Shown here one piece after another: positions 1-14,600 of a stretch of DNA of 64,000 nucleotides. The notes below the pieces were generated by a model. That model saw only the letters and a list, made by a program, of their open reading frames with translations, searched no databases and was not told the DNA's origin. The position numbers were made by a program, and so were the translations under genes. Each line of letters opens with the position of its first letter. Position 1 is the stretch's first letter. The DNA is from Phytoseiulus persimilis (Eukaryota; Arthropoda; Arachnida; Mesostigmata; Phytoseiidae), in contig CM075102.1 of assembly GCA_037576195.1 (NCBI GenBank), positions 41,474,745 through 41,538,744 of the forward strand, in the 5' to 3' direction.

Positions 1-168
1 GTTGATGTTGAGCCACAGGTGGTTGAGAAGACGGCAAGGGTCAGAGCTCGACGCAAGAGTCTCCGAAGTTCCCCTGCTCCTCGTCCGAGCCTACCCAACT
101 TGATTTCGTCGGACAGCTCGAGTCCGTGGCGATCAGCGGCCGCCCGCGCCCACGATGTCCACTCGTAG
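1..168 (+). CDS. Probable 3' end of an unidentified gene
   Basis: Frame 1 is open from the first base of the window to a TAG at 166-168, giving 55 residues. The segment is basic and rich in Ser, Pro and Arg (for example RVRARRKSLRSS, then a Pro/Ser stretch and ISSDSSS), which looks like a disordered C-terminal tail. No domain is visible and I do not recognise it. It could be a last exon or simply an open stretch; the window edge hides any upstream exon. Low confidence. Confidence 0.3.
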   Translation, partial: VDVEPQVVEKTARVRARRKSLRSSPAPRPSLPNLISSDSSSPWRSAAARAHDVHS

Positions 169-2663
169 ATGAGGGCGTTGTGGTTCGGGTGCGCCCCGCG
201 TCGAGTATCCGATAGAACCGTTTTCTCTCTCGTTCGGCGGCTCCCTCTCAGGCACCGTTTCCGCGATGAAACCGTTGTGAGCGATTGAGGAATAGAGTTG
301 GACGAGCTCCCTATTCTGGAAGTTGCAACTCTCGGCAGTGGGCGAATCAGCCAACGAACGGCGCGCCGGATGAGAGAGTGGAAGAGAGGAAAGATATTCT
401 GAGATGTCGAACAGGACCAAAATAACCAGGGCCACCCTTTGGAGACACAGGCGACGCGCCCGGAATAACCGACTGCCCCTGTAGCGACTTCCTATTTTCG
501 TCTGGGGAGAGGAAGCCGCTCAAATAAGCTTGGACGAATCTATATTATGAGCTAGTTTCCACTAAATTTAGATCCGCCGCACCCGCGGTTCCGGTTACAG
601 CGCCCGAAGCCTCCCGAAAAGCCATTACGGCCCACGTGCATTGTACGCTGTCATGTGGACTCGCGGTCCTGCGTCTCGACGCCCTGCTCTCGCCCCATGG
701 GGTTATGGCCCGATGTGAAAATATCTCACGATCTGAATACTTCATTTCCCGTTCCGTCGGACAGTCCATCGCTGCATCCGCTTTCAGCGTCGCTCGTGGG
801 CTCCCCGGCCGAGAGACCGTCGGCTGGTCGGGTCTATTCGTGAGTCAATCGATTCAAGCACAGAAATCGGGACCCAGAAAAGAAGAGCGCCAGAATGTGG
901 TTACTTGTTGTGAGCTTGCCTCACTCTGCTCTCCTGGCAGGCTGCTAGCAGACTGGAAATAGAAACATAAGACACTATTCAACAATAGAACACAAAGAGA
1001 CGGTCGTCGGCCAACGCCTTCGAAAGTTCCGTTCTCGGCCAAGCTGAATGCCACGTGATTACACACCATTAAGAAGAGTTTAGCTTCGTGTATTCGTTCC
1101 AGTACTCAAAACGAATGCGTTCGGCCGGCGTTCGATGGCCAGTACATGTCCAAGAGCTTGTACATCGTGCTCCGAGAAGCTGCCAGGGCGATTCCTCACA
1201 GTTCATTTGACTTGGGATTTGATCCCAATCAAGGGAGCGCCATGTCTCGCAAGGCCCGTTCTTTTAACTGCAAGCTTTCGCCCCCCGGCGCGAGGAAACC
1301 CGCCGTGAATCTCGCAACAGAATCGCTCCCCCAAAAGGTTGTCAAGCTCGGAGGACTGCGGGGCAAGGCGCATGTGAGTCTCTCGACTTCGGAATCCCTC
1401 AGTTACCTTTCAAAATTAGGTCCTCCGCGAGGAACTTCCCGCCTGAATGAGAGCGAGGGACACAGAGGGGATCGTCAGGAAGCATTGAGCGAGGAATGAC
1501 ATCTTCAGGAACCTTGACGGGTTCGCTCCAATTGAGTTCCCCGATCCCTTCTGTCCGCCGACGATTGGTACACGCCTCATGCGCTCGCCACACGAGAGTC
1601 CCGATAGACAACTCGGCTTTCAACCGGTTTCCGTTCAATATGCCTGCTCCGAGCTTGATGGAACTAATTGGCGATGGTGAGTCCACCAATGCCAACGTCT
1701 GCGCTCAGTCCCACTGCATGGAAACAGCCGTAATCAAAAAGTCGATAGTGGCCCGACGGATTGAGCTAAAGCCGCACTCTATGACTCTGGAGCTTCGACT
1801 TTTACTCTTTGTAGAAGAACACGCCGGATGACCCTCTGGCATCGTGTCTCTTTGATCTAGATCCTCGAAAATTCGAAACCCGTCAGCGGCTTCAAACACG
1901 CGACGCCGTTTGAATCCAACATCTTCTACCGGTTCCGGACAAGGTGAACAAGCTTTGGCACGGCGTTCGATGTGCTCGCCAGAATTCTATCCTCGAACTA
2001 GCCTTCGCCCGAAGTATGACGTCATGGCCGCCCTCGAGGGGAGAGCACGAGCTAGCGCGCCCGATCGCGGGCGTAGATGGGAGGAATTCGGGTCTCGGTC
2101 AACCCCGTTCCCATCTTTCATCATCAGCGAGCGATGAGCTGTCGATCATCGATGTTTGCTTGCACGGCTTACCCGAGAGGGGTGCCAAGAGTTCCATGGT
2201 ATGTTCAATCTGAGGAGATGATCCACCGCGCGAGATTTCTCCACATCCAGGAAGCCATCGGACTGTGTTTCCGACGATACGAGCGAGTCGTCTCGGAGCC
2301 GACTTGTCCTGGTTTCGATCGCGGCGACGCCTCACGCGACATGTGTTCCGCGCTGTTGGATGTGAAATACAAAGATTTCGCTCTTAGCAAGGTATCGAAC
2401 ACGACGCTACAGTGATAGGGCCGGCTATGTGGCTCTCTTGTTTTCCACGATACACCATCAGTACCTGCTGGGCTGCTCGTTCATAAAAAAAAAAATGGCG
2501 AGCGAGGAAGAACTAGCAGAAACGGGCTGTCCGGAATCAATGAATCCGGAATGAAATGGCCTTGGAGCGATGCGTTGCTCCGCTCCGAGCGCTCGGAAGA
2601 GCTTGTCGTGTCGAGGTTCAGACTTTGTTATCAATGAAAAGCAACTAAAATATCATTTTCCAG
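169..2663. other. Unassigned region upstream of recognised HDAC4 exons
   Basis: No recognisable coding exon. It should hold the promoter, 5' UTR and any first coding exon(s) of the downstream HDAC4 gene, because the first recognised exon opens in mid-codon after a CAG acceptor at 2661-2663. One open stretch on the plus strand (ATG at 1146, followed by a GTGAGT donor-like site at 1374) looks exon-like, but it ends in phase 0 and does not match the phase required at 2664, so I did not join it. Confidence 0.4.
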
Positions 2664-5600
2664 GTAAACCTAACGGCGCCGTGGGTGTGCCGACCGGTGT
2701 CGGTGGCGGAGTGGACATTCTGAAGCGATCAGGAGCCTGGAATAACGGAAGTGTCGTAACGATGAGCGGATTCAGAGGAATCTCGAGCGGGCCCCTGGGT
2801 GGCAGCAACTCAGGAGCTCGGAGCCTCTCGATGGAGCACCACGCCTCATCTTCAAACTCTAATTCGCCACCAAATTTACCTCCTGTGATGCCTTTGATTC
2901 ATGTAAGCTACTCAAACTACGGCGCTTCGAGCTCTTACAATAGCTCTATCGGACCGAAAGTAGATGATTTACAAACCCGAGAGAAGCTGAGGGTCACCCC
3001 GATGAAGCTCGGAGGAATCGAACGAGGAACGAATCTTAGCGCTAGCTGGAGTCAGATTGTAGCAAAGTCTGCCTCGTCTACCGAGCAGTCGCAGATCACA
3101 GATTCAGACTCGAGTTTGTACACGATTGTGTCGAGTGCTCCGCCACGTCGATACCCGTTCTGTTCAAGATCCCTTATCTTGCGCGGCGACAGAGTCGCCG
3201 AGTGCGCCAGCATAGATCGAGCTTTCTTGTGACGAAAATATTCTGCGACCTATAGGCATCAGGAGCACGACCGCAGACGAGGAATTCATTTACGGAGCCT
3301 GACATCGTCCCCAACCGAATCAGAAGTTCGGAATCTCGATCGATCGAGGCGTTTCTTGGAGATTTCCTCGCGAGGCATCGTTGCTAAAAAAACGTCCAGG
3401 TGGATGCAGGAAACGATGAATTCGCAGACTGCAAATATTCGAAATAGATTTCGTTGATTCCTCACATCCAAAGCTCAAGTTATTTCGATTCCGAGCTGCC
3501 AGTGGATGATGTTGTTGATCTCCTGATAGAAAAAAAAGAACAATAAATCCTCATTTTGCTGAGCGTCCCCCGCCCCCGGTGTTGCTATTTCCGAACCACT
3601 CGTCGTTCTTCGTTTCGCTGTTGTGGGAGGTATTTCCGACGTCGTATTTATGGTGAACCGGAACGAGCTCATCTGAAACGTGGGCTGTTTTTTCAGGAGA
3701 ACGAGGCCGTGGTTGCCCTGCATCCCCAGAACATGCCCCTGCTGGAATTCCAGCAACAGATAATAGCCATGAAGCAAGAACAGCGGATGGAGCAACAGAT
3801 GCTCTTACAGAGCTACCACCAGAGCCAGAGACAGCTGGCCGAGGCTCATGAGCGCCAATTGCGGGAACGAGTCAGAGTAAGTGTTTCTGCCCTCCATCAT
3901 TTCCTGTCGCTCACGTTCCATTGGAGAGGAACAGCACGTGTCTGCGTGCTCTGTCGACAGCTGATTGGGGATGTAAGCATCGAAACGGGAAAACGCAAGA
4001 ACGACAACCGAAGGAGTCGGATATTTCCCGGAAAAACGCTCTGAACATGTTTCCAACAAGTACCATCAGCCAGAATAACCCTGGCCGGTACAGCGAGAGG
4101 GGATTTTCTAGCGGCGAGTGAGCGAGCCTTCTTTCGTCGAAAGTGCAATTCGACGATTGTTGCCCTGGCGCTTTCGTTCTGGGTCGTTCTTCTAGTCGAG
4201 AAGCTGTTGAGTGCGGAAGGCCCCCTGTCAGCGATTTGCCTACAAGGAAAAGGAAAGCGAGAAGCTCGAAAGTCTCGTTCGGTCGTAAAACCACCATCGG
4301 AGGGCAAAGCGAGGGCAGTCGCTGTCGCAAAAGAGGAGAAAGGAGAAGAACCTTCTGTATCACTTGTCATCAGATAGCGAGGTGCAGGTTGGCGATTGCC
4401 TTCGCGGTGGAAACCGCCGTCTACGCGGTTGTCGTTTTTGACTCCATCATCTGCACCATCACTGTCGCCACCGCCACTGCCATTATCCCTGGAATTTACA
4501 ACAGACTAACCTTAGCATGCTCGACCGCATGTCGCTCGACCGCACGCTTGCCTGCCTGGCCGATTGACTGACGACAGACGATAAGGAAGAAATGTCTTTT
4601 AGTGTCGAGGAAGCGAGTCAGTTGCTCATTTTTGCCGAAAATAATTTCCATCAGTCCCCAGATTGTTGCACGGGCCCCCTCGGTCGCGTGCCATGGATCC
4701 GTGGATCGGATGATGATTCGAGATGTCTACTCGGTCGAAGAAGTTCGGCCATCGCGGGTTGGAAGCATGGGGACTTCCGATTTAACTCATCTGAGTATTT
4801 TTAGAAGCCAGATATTGACTCCCAACCGGAGACGTTAGACTCAACATGAGATGACGGCGAGATTGCGGCTGGCAGGTCAGCAGGCGACGGGCGGTTAGAC
4901 AGCCGTTCCGGATATCTGTTTCGAAGCGTCATGTGGACCTGTCGCAGGGGTAGCAACGCGTCGCATCCTTCCGACAGTCGCTTCTCCCGCTGCCACAGAC
5001 GTATCGGGTCGTCCGCTGACTAGCATTCCGTTCCGGTGGACCATTCGTTGAGGCCTGATTGTTGCGGAGGCGAGTCCGCGTCCCGTTCGGTCCTCCTCTT
5101 GGAGTCTCTAGTGGATACGTTGAAGGCTCTCTAACTGGATGTGAGCGCGGCTACAGAATAGAGAACAGGACTCATCCGGCAACCTATCTCGCTGCGGAGA
5201 CCAGACGGCTATCTCGAGAGGGAACTCCGTTCCACGTCACGACCCAAAGGTCGCTGCGACGCCGCGGCTTTCCCGGCGCCAGTCCGCTAAGTTGTTCTAC
5301 TCAGTCAAAAAGAGACTTCCGCACCGACGACGACACATTGCATCTCCAGGCGAACCGACGCGAGCTGCTCCCGTGATATTGTGGTGAATTTTCGAGCCGG
5401 ATCTCCCCCTGTGATCTCTCTCATAAGATTCGTGACTGAACATCAACGATGTTATTCCCGATTCCGAACATTATTGTTTGCTGGACTTCGCTGTTGACTT
5501 CAAGCTCAGTCTCCAATCAAAATAGATCACAGAGATATGAACTCTTATTGTGATCGAACGCTATGCATGGCTTCCGACTTTTTAGCGAGATTTTGCGCAA

Positions 5601-8600
5601 CTTCGGAAAGTTATAGGGGATTTATGACGTCGAAACCAACTTCTCTGGCGGAATTGCGCTTTGCCGCGGAGATTTTCCAAAAGGTCACCAGAACAAGTCA
5701 TCCGGAAATTTTTCCTCGATGACCCACTGAAACTCCTTATGAGAAGCTTCCGAGACGTCGTTTCCAAGATCCTGGACTCCGCTCTGAGCTATCATACTGT
5801 AGACGACGGAGCGATGGTTCTCGAGCGCATCATCGACACTTGAGGGAGGCTCGTGTGTCGAGGTGGATTGGCGGGCAAGAGCAACCACAATGACAGTTGA
5901 GTGACCTGACTCCTTCTCCTTTTCGCTCAGCTCGAAAAGCCATGGGGTCACAATCGGGAACACGGACTCGAGCGTTGCACAAAAAACACCTCGCTTCGTC
6001 CTTATAATCATCATCGGGCAGACGTGGTACATGGAGCCGACGTCCTCTCAGCTTGCTATGGTATTCCCTACCATTTGAGTCTCACTCAACCGACTCATCG
6101 AACGATTGCTCTAACGTTTGGTCGAAGGTTTCTTCCGACATTATTTCCGGGAGACTGACGCACGCAGGAGGGAGGGCGCAGGTCAACTCGCTTTCGGATT
6201 TCAATGTGAGTTTTCGCGAGAATTCATTCTAGTGTCCCCAATACTGAAAGGAGTTCTGGAGGATTCCGTCGAAGTTCGTGAGGGAGCTGGGGCTGAACTT
6301 GGGATTCTATTGGGGGAATGCTCATCTAGGGGCGGGTTCGAGTCGACTTTTCGGAGCCTCCGTCAACCAGCTACCTAGCAAGTCCGATTATATGTGTTTT
6401 AGTGCATAACGATGTCGGGAAGCGGCCGACACACGCGCGCGGTTCTCCGCTCAATCTCTCTCTTCTCTTGTATATTTAGAAAGTGATATCTTTAGCAGTG
6501 GCGGCTATTCCTATGCCGCTGCCTCAACACACGCGAGAGACTAGCCCTGATGCTTGAGTGGATGCGGCAACCGCGGCTCCTGCGCAGAATGTGGGTTAAT
6601 TTTTTTGCGTGAGATCACTTGATGGAGAAGGCTCAGTTTTTGTTCCTGCTTGCTATCACTGAGCTCATACAGCAGAAAGTCCTCGTTTTTGCATCTCGCC
6701 GGGCGCAGCGGATGCCGAAGGGGCGCGAAGAGCCATCTTTCAAAATCGCACTGCGCAAACATTGCCTCGAGCGTACACCAGCCTTCCGTATTCGCCGAAT
6801 CGTCAGCAGATGTGTGAGCACGATAGGACGGGAAGAGTTTCCGGATACTCGCCTCCCGTTTGTCTCCTCGGGAGTTCAATGCTGCCCTCTACTTTGTTTA
6901 CGAATGCCACAACCTCGCGTCGCCACTGATCGTGCTCCTTCGGCTATAGATGCGTCGTTTCGAGCTCCGTCTCGGCAATAACAGCACTTTTTCTGAACCG
7001 TCATCCCTCCCTCAGAGCCGACGAGGCAGTCGGAAGATCAATCTTCAGGATAATTTTCGACGATTGATGTACGGCACAGGAAGGAACTTGAGCGGGGTAT
7101 GTTTCGTCAATCTGACATCGGAGGTGTCTCTCAAACTCGAAATGCCGGTCAACGTATCAAGAAGAGACTCGATGACGAGCTCAGCAAAGCAGCTAACTGA
7201 GCAGTCAGCCTTCCGACCAGCTGCCAAACCATTCGAATTCGCACAACCTTGACCGGCCGGCCGGAAGAAACCCGAATATTTTTAGACGGGACCAGCTGCT
7301 ATATTTCGATTGCGCTCTCGTCCAGGATGCCATGGATCTTCGGGAGCTAGGATCGCGTTTGATTAAATGAGACCTCATATGTCCGATATAGGAGCTATCA
7401 TCGCCAAACAGCTGGAAAGTCAACCAAAAATTAATCTGATATCGAGCTCATTCGGTGCGCTTTTCGTCCCGTGGCACGGAGCATGGATTGCATCAACCGT
7501 GTTTGCACTATCCATCGCAACCGCCCACCGATCGATCCAAGTGCAGTTCATGAGCCTGAAATTACTGAAATTCCAAGTGGGCATTACGTGATCACGATCC
7601 GTGCAATACATCATCGAGTTCGGAAATAACAATAACCAGGGCGACAACAGCCTTTCGCGACATGGAGATTTGAATCCCATCGAGTTGAAAGCCAAGTTTA
7701 GTTTCATCCAACGGCGTTCAAGGGATATTGGACAGACAGAACTGCCTCCCGCTCCGCACCAGACAATCCGGAGGGTACGCCTACGAACTCATAAAACTAC
7801 TTGAATGTCGCTAACCAAGGCTAGTTGTTCCTGCTAGGAATTCGAGCAATGTTCCATTGGTTATTCTCGGATAAGCTTTGGATCCGTCCACATGGGGCGC
7901 TGCGTTCAAAAGCGACTCTATGCCCGACATGGGGTGGAACGCCGGACGGAGTGCCTTCTTCTAAGAGGCAAACGCGGAGGCAGCGATCAGCTCTGAGGAT
8001 CAAAGATAGTTTGCTCTCGTCTAGGAACGATGTTGTGAATTCTACTGGCCGATGCCGTTGTTTATGAATGTCTTCTGTACGCGAGGAGCTCGACTTCTTC
8101 TCGCTGGGCATGGATTCTCGCCAATCGCCGAACGCTCAAAAGGTTGACCAACAGCAGCCACGTAGCCAGCATGAGGGAGGAAAGCTCGCCAGCGACGTCA
8201 GAGTATAGAAATAGCCATCTAGAGGAGACTTGACGACAGGAATGATAGCGTAGATCTCTTGATACCGCGGCAAAGTAGTTGCGGTTGGCAGGATTTTTCC
8301 CGTGCGTTTGACGCTTCAAAGTGCCCAACTATACCTCTGCCGGTGTCTGGAGTCCTAAGCGACAGCAGCTTTAAATCTTGTTGAATCAGTCAGTCTGTCG
8401 GGGGAATTCGTCATGGAATCTCACGCTTCCAGTCCCAACACGATAACAGTCAGTTGAACGCTCACTCGATTCTGCCATGATGTTCAAAATGTTCGATTCT
8501 CGAAACGTTCTTCTGGACAGCGCAATTCCGCTCCATGTCACGATTTCGTCGTTCGTCAATGAGTTGTGTTTCGTAATGCAGCTGTTCTGGAGTTTCTCAG

Positions 8601-11600
8601 CCACTGTTGCCCGAGTATCCTGATCGCGTTCATGAATGAGTCCGAAAGTTTTCGAGTGATGATTAGCAACGATCTTTCACGTTTCCAGGCTTATATGGAG
8701 AGTCAGCAGCAGCTCGAACAGGAACAGAAAGAGGCCCAACAGAAATGTCGAGCGGAAATCGAACGCCAAGCCGAAAAGGATAAGAAGGATTGCAACACCC
8801 ACATGGCTTCAGGAATGAAGAAGGATTCGAGTCAGAATCCGAGCCAGAAAACGAATCATGCCCCGTCGTTGCAAAGGTCTGTTGCAGAACAAATAGCTGT
8901 GTAATTAACTCGCGAAACGCGATCCATGACCTTCTGCTCTTCGTAACATATAGGTAGGAGGCGTTGTCGTCGTTGTATTTAACTTCGTTGCAATGCAAAC
9001 AGAGAATCCTCTGACGGAGGTCAGCTTCGAGAAAAGGCTCGGGAGAGGTGAAAGGGTTCATTCGATCCCCAATTTTCAAACTTCGAGTGAATGAGCCGGA
9101 TCGTTTCCGTCGGCTCTTCGCTAGCCGCTTTCTACTCAGATTCGGCTGAACTGCAATCATTCTCCGAGCGTTCAGTTCTTGATTTCCTCTCTGTTGTCAA
9201 TCCCGTCCATCCCAGTACAGCGTGATCCACACCCTTGCCGATCACCTTTCGACGAGGGACGCACCCCGCGTGTCTCTCCCGGAGCACAAAATATGGGTTT
9301 TCCCGTAATGAAATCGAAGGCCTTCCTTGATTTTGAGCCTTGACTTCTTCTCCTCGATCCCGCGTCGAGCCGTATCCACAAAGCGGCCACCTTTTTCTCG
9401 AGCCGAGTATTATCGAGTTCGCTGGTCTCCACGACAGCTCCTTGGTTGAGAAAACAGCCGTCCCACTTTTCTGACCTGCTTGCTCGCTCTGTTGAAGAAT
9501 CGAGGGAGGAAGAAACCGTTGCCAAACGAATATTTTCCTCCCGTTTCCAGGACAAGCAGTGGGAGCATTTCGCAGGAGGTCAAACAGAAACTTCAGGAGT
9601 TCGTTCTGAAGAAACAGCGGGACGCGGCCCAGAACGGAGGGAATCGGCATGCATGGGCTCAGAGGCAGCAAATGTCCTTGGATCAATCTTCACCTCCACC
9701 CTTAAACGGCCGACCTGGCATCGGAGCCGTTCCTGGGAAGAGCGATTTCCCTCTTCGAAAAACAGGTAGCTTTCCGAAGTATTACTGCACGGAGCATTCC
9801 TGCCCGATGGTGGGTCCTTGACCGGCCGACGTTTTCTAGACTGAACTAATCAATCTTAACATCCATCATCAATGTATCCCGTCCACCAATAACATACACC
9901 GAAAAACGGAAATTAAATGTTGTAGGAGCCTGACAAGCGTTTGTGTGCGTTTTGGTAGTTCCGAGTCGGCTTCCCCGAAATCTTCTCAAGGGTCTCACTC
10001 CTATTCAGTGGAGTTGAAGGACAGGTTGAATTCGAAGGCATTCAGGTTTCGCGGCCGGGATCGGAATCGACTCGCGTTCCTCGAATCCGAGAACCATGTT
10101 TCCGACGTTCTATGACATTCGATTCCGGGGGATACATTGGTTTTGGTCGGTGTGTGCATTTTTTACTAACGAAGCCACCGCTCGCTCTCGACAGCGTCCG
10201 AGCCCAACCTCAAAGTGCGTTCCGTTCTCAAGCAAAAAGTTATGAATCGAAGTTCGCCGCTGCTCCTCAGGAGACGGGGCGAGAAACTTATCCGCCGGAG
10301 GACACCTCTGTCTCGTGAGTTCGCATGGTGTATTCTTGGGCTTCCATGACTCGTGGTTTTACACTCGTCACATCTAGGTCTGCTAGCATGAAGCCTCGAG
10401 TGAATCTGCGTCCGGCTCCTCCGTCCATCTGACCTATTGTTCGTCTGCCGATATATTGCAGTGGACGGTCAAAGCCATGTTTCGAGCGAAGGATCGCCGC
10501 CCAGCGCGGCTTCGACCTCGTTGCAGTCCTCGTTGGGGTCGTCCAACGGAACTCCGATCTCCGAGGAAGTCGCGATGGCTTCTGCACTTTACCAGGCAGC
10601 CTGTCCTCCGCCCGCCGGGAGTCAAATCCTCGAGCACGGTCTCTACTCCTCCCCTTCGATGCCTAACATCTCGCTCGGAAGGCCATCCGGCAATCAGCCA
10701 CCAGCGATTATCGATGGAAAAATGTTCAGCTCCATGTCCGAGGCTCAACTCCGCGCCATGGCTGCCGCCAGATTCGGGCTGCCTCTCGTCTCCCACCACC
10801 ACGTCCTGCAACCAATTTCAGGATTTTGTTCACAATTGCCTGGTGAGTTCACATGAAATCTTGAGACCGAAAACTGGGCAGAGGAAGGTGATAGAGCCGC
10901 CGTCAGGTACGCCGGACGTTCCTAAGCTTCGTATTCATTCGTTCAGTGATAGACGGAGACGTGACCCCGCCGACGAGTCCGGTGTTTGTCCAAGGCCAGA
11001 TGCGGAGTCTGGAGCAACAGGGCGGAGCCGCAGGAGTTCCGTCAACTTCATTTGATGCGAGTCAGGCCCGATTGCAGAGATCAATACTCCGTCCTCTTGG
11101 ACGCACTCAGTCTGCCCCGCTGCCGCTCGGTCACCCATTGCTTCAGACAGCTGCCGGAATGACTCTACAGCAACAGCAGCATCAACTACTAAAGCAGCAT
11201 ATACGACAAACGGTGCTCACTCGCGCCGGAAGCAAGTCGAACGTGTTGGGCCTTGTGCCCGAGCAAAGCTCCGTGGTCGAGGAAGCCGAAGAGATGAACC
11301 AAGACGAAGATGAAGAAGTCGAGATCCTGAGAACGTCAGTACCAAACAACGGAGGCGAAGAAATGCGGGCGGGAGACGTCGCCAGTGAGCAGAAGCAACA
11401 GCCTTCGGTGATTCAGCGGCAAAGGTATTAGGCATTCAATTACTCTATTTCCCGCCCTTCGACTTGAGAGAGAGAGAGAGATAAACTGCGTTCTGAGAAT
11501 ACCTCGATGAGAAGCGACAGAGAAATGCATCCGCAATACTTGATTCCGCTCACTTCCGCAGATTGTGTAGCGAGTCCAGTAGTAGACACCAGCTTCGCCG

Positions 11601-14600
11601 ACTGTCGAGGACACTGAGTTCGCCACTAGTTTCGCTGGAGAGAACTCCCAGCAATCAGAGTTCAACACAAGAAAACCAACAATGTTTACCACTCCTGAGC
11701 AACCCTCAGGTAAGTCATGTGCAATGTTCCTGGTCGGTCGTTCGCCTTCTCCAGCTGTCAAAAAATGGCTTATTCCCTCGCGTTTATGGGTTTCCGCACC
11801 CCTGTCGCTCGCCGACCTCGGCTATATCAGAGGCGCAAAAACAGCATCTAGAAATAGGACGCTCCGATCGATCTGTTTTGATCGACTTCGCCGACCAGCT
11901 AGTCAGCCGTTCTATTTTTACGTGCTCGACCTCTATTGTACTGGAAATGTTTGACTGCACGTAGTGTGTGTTCGCGCACATTCTTCTATTTGACGTGGAA
12001 TACTGGACGGAGCCACCACGCTGTCTCGAACGGCGCTCGGTTCGTCGACTGCTGCTCCGCTGTTCATCCTCCCAGCTAGTGCTATAGTTCATCCACGGCG
12101 CAGTTTGTCCTCTCGGCATTCGCCGGGTCCGCATTGATCTCGAAGTCGAAGAGGATCAGCCGCATTCAAGAACATTTCGAGAACATATGCCGTGAAAGGT
12201 CGGCGAGCGCCACGCGGGCATTCGGTTGATTGATACGTAGACTAAGCCACCGAGTGTACGCCGCAGAGGCTAACTTGTTTCACTATTTCACCTTGCCTAG
12301 GCCACAGCGCTGGTGTACGATAGTGTGATGCTCAAACACCAGTGCTTGTGCGGGAACTTCGCACAGCACCCCGAGCACGCCGGCCGATTGCAGAGTGTTT
12401 GGGCGCGGCTTCAGGAAACGGGACTAGTTCAGCGTTGCCTACGACTACGCTCCCGTAAGGCGTCCCTAGAAGAGCTGCAGTTGGCCCACTCTGAGGGTTA
12501 TACTCTGCTCCTCGGTATGTATTGACTACCGCCATTCCTTCCCCATTTTAATTCCAATCGCTCCCATGGATGGTCTGGAGCGTGACGCATGAGGTCTGAA
12601 GGTGCTCTGGGGCTTTCTAATATTCCAAAGGACCGATAAGTTAGTGTTTCATTTTGAGTTTCGAATTTCATGTATCTGTGTCTCTTACTCACGAAAACCA
12701 ATCATTCCTCCGCTGTTTGAGCAGTGACTCTCACGAGGAGAGAATGAACGCAGTCCCTGGGAAAATTTTCGCCAATGTCCGCTCCGAGACGAATTCCATG
12801 ATGCTGCTCTGCGATTGAGAACCTTCCCGCATGCTCCATCAGATATCATGTCTGTCCGCTATGGAAAGCATCGAAAAAGTGATGCTCATGAGATTCTGAA
12901 ACTCCATACCGCACCCGTCTTCTCCTTGTGAGGCTTCCTGGAGTTGCTCTAGGAGCTTCTTGCGAGAAAAAACTCGATTCTTGGAGCTTTTGAGAAACTA
13001 TCTGATTGACGAACCTGAGAACGACCGCTACTAGAACTGATTCAGAGTCGTCAATTTTCTTTCTTTGGCTTCATCTTGCTCCTCTGACGACGTGTGTCTG
13101 GCGTAATCGATCGAAACCCAAATTTAGCTGAGAAACAAGATTCGATTTTGTCCTCTCGGCGACGTATTAGCGCACAATAGTGTTGGTCTGCAAAAAATCA
13201 CCAAGCTATATATAGCGCCTGATGTTATATCCTCTTCTGTTACCAAAAATATCTTCGCAACACTCGCCCAGCGATATTCGAGCAATATGCCCAGAGCGTA
13301 GGTTGTGTTTTGAACTCTCGACAAGATAAGATATTAAAGCCTCTAGGTACACCCAGGGCCCCTTCCTATCCTCGGCGGCTGCGTCACGTCAAGCATCTAT
13401 CATTCAGTCTCGGATGAATACTGGTTCGACGAATTCTCGACCGCCGAGAAATTTATCATGTGATTGCCCGCAGGTACGAACCCGCTGACTCGTCAGAAGC
13501 TGGAGCTTCAAGAGTTGGAGCTTCCTTACAAAAGCTTTCTGATGCTTTCATGCGGGGGTATTGGTGTAGATTCGGACACCACTTGGAATGAAATTCACAC
13601 CGCAAGCGCCGCGAGAATGGCAGCCGGCTGTGTCATCGAACTTGCCTGCAAAGTTGCCGCAGGGGACGTCAAGGTAACCTTTCCGAGCTTGTTGAATATC
13701 TCTGCTCTTGCTCTGCCTTGATGTCAATTACAGCGGAACTAAGCATGTCCTCCTTCCTTTGACAGAACGGATTCGCTGTCGTCCGTCCTCCGGGGCATCA
13801 CGCAGAACGTCAGCAGGCCATGGGTTTTTGCTTCTTCAACTCACTGGCGGTGGCCGCTAAAAAAGTTCAACAACGATTCAGCTTCGAGAGAATTCTGATC
13901 GTCGACTGGGTAAGCGAGCAGAAACGCAATTTTGGAAACGTACTGGAGCAATGTTGAGGCGCCCAACGCACGATGATGATTCCCTCCAAAATGGAGTCCC
14001 ATGATATTCTTTCTGGGCGCTACCCTGTCCAAGCTGGGAGATGTTACGGGAGATGTTTGCGAGAGTTCCTAAGTTCGAAACAGTTAGGGAACGCTTCGAG
14101 TTCTAATCTAATGGTCGAATCGGATCTTGGGAATTTCCCGAATGGATGACCTGGGGCGAGTTTTTATCAGAGAAGAAATAGTCTGAATTTCCGACTTCCA
14201 CGAAGGTCGCCTATTACCTCGACTAGTCAACTTTTTCTCATCTGTAATGTGGCAGAGACTCAGTATTGGAGTTGATTGAGGAATCACAAGGAAGGGAAAT
14301 ATCGTTGTTCTACTGGACTCGGTTCGAGGTTCCAGTCAACTCCGCCACTGAGTCAATGTGCTGCGCGATGTGTGATGCCCGGTGGTCCGAAAAAAAACAA
14401 GGCAGTCCGTCCCGCTCAAAAATCCCAACCAGAACCAGGTCTGGAGCGATTCCGCCTGAAATTGGGTGTTTTCCTTGGAATCGCGAGAAGTAGTGGATTC
14501 TTCTCTCCCGATTCGAGGTCTTCCGGGAAATGGGATCTTGTTTCCGGCGAGACCGTGAAACCTCCTAGCACATCCGAAAGGAATGCAACACCGAAACTGC

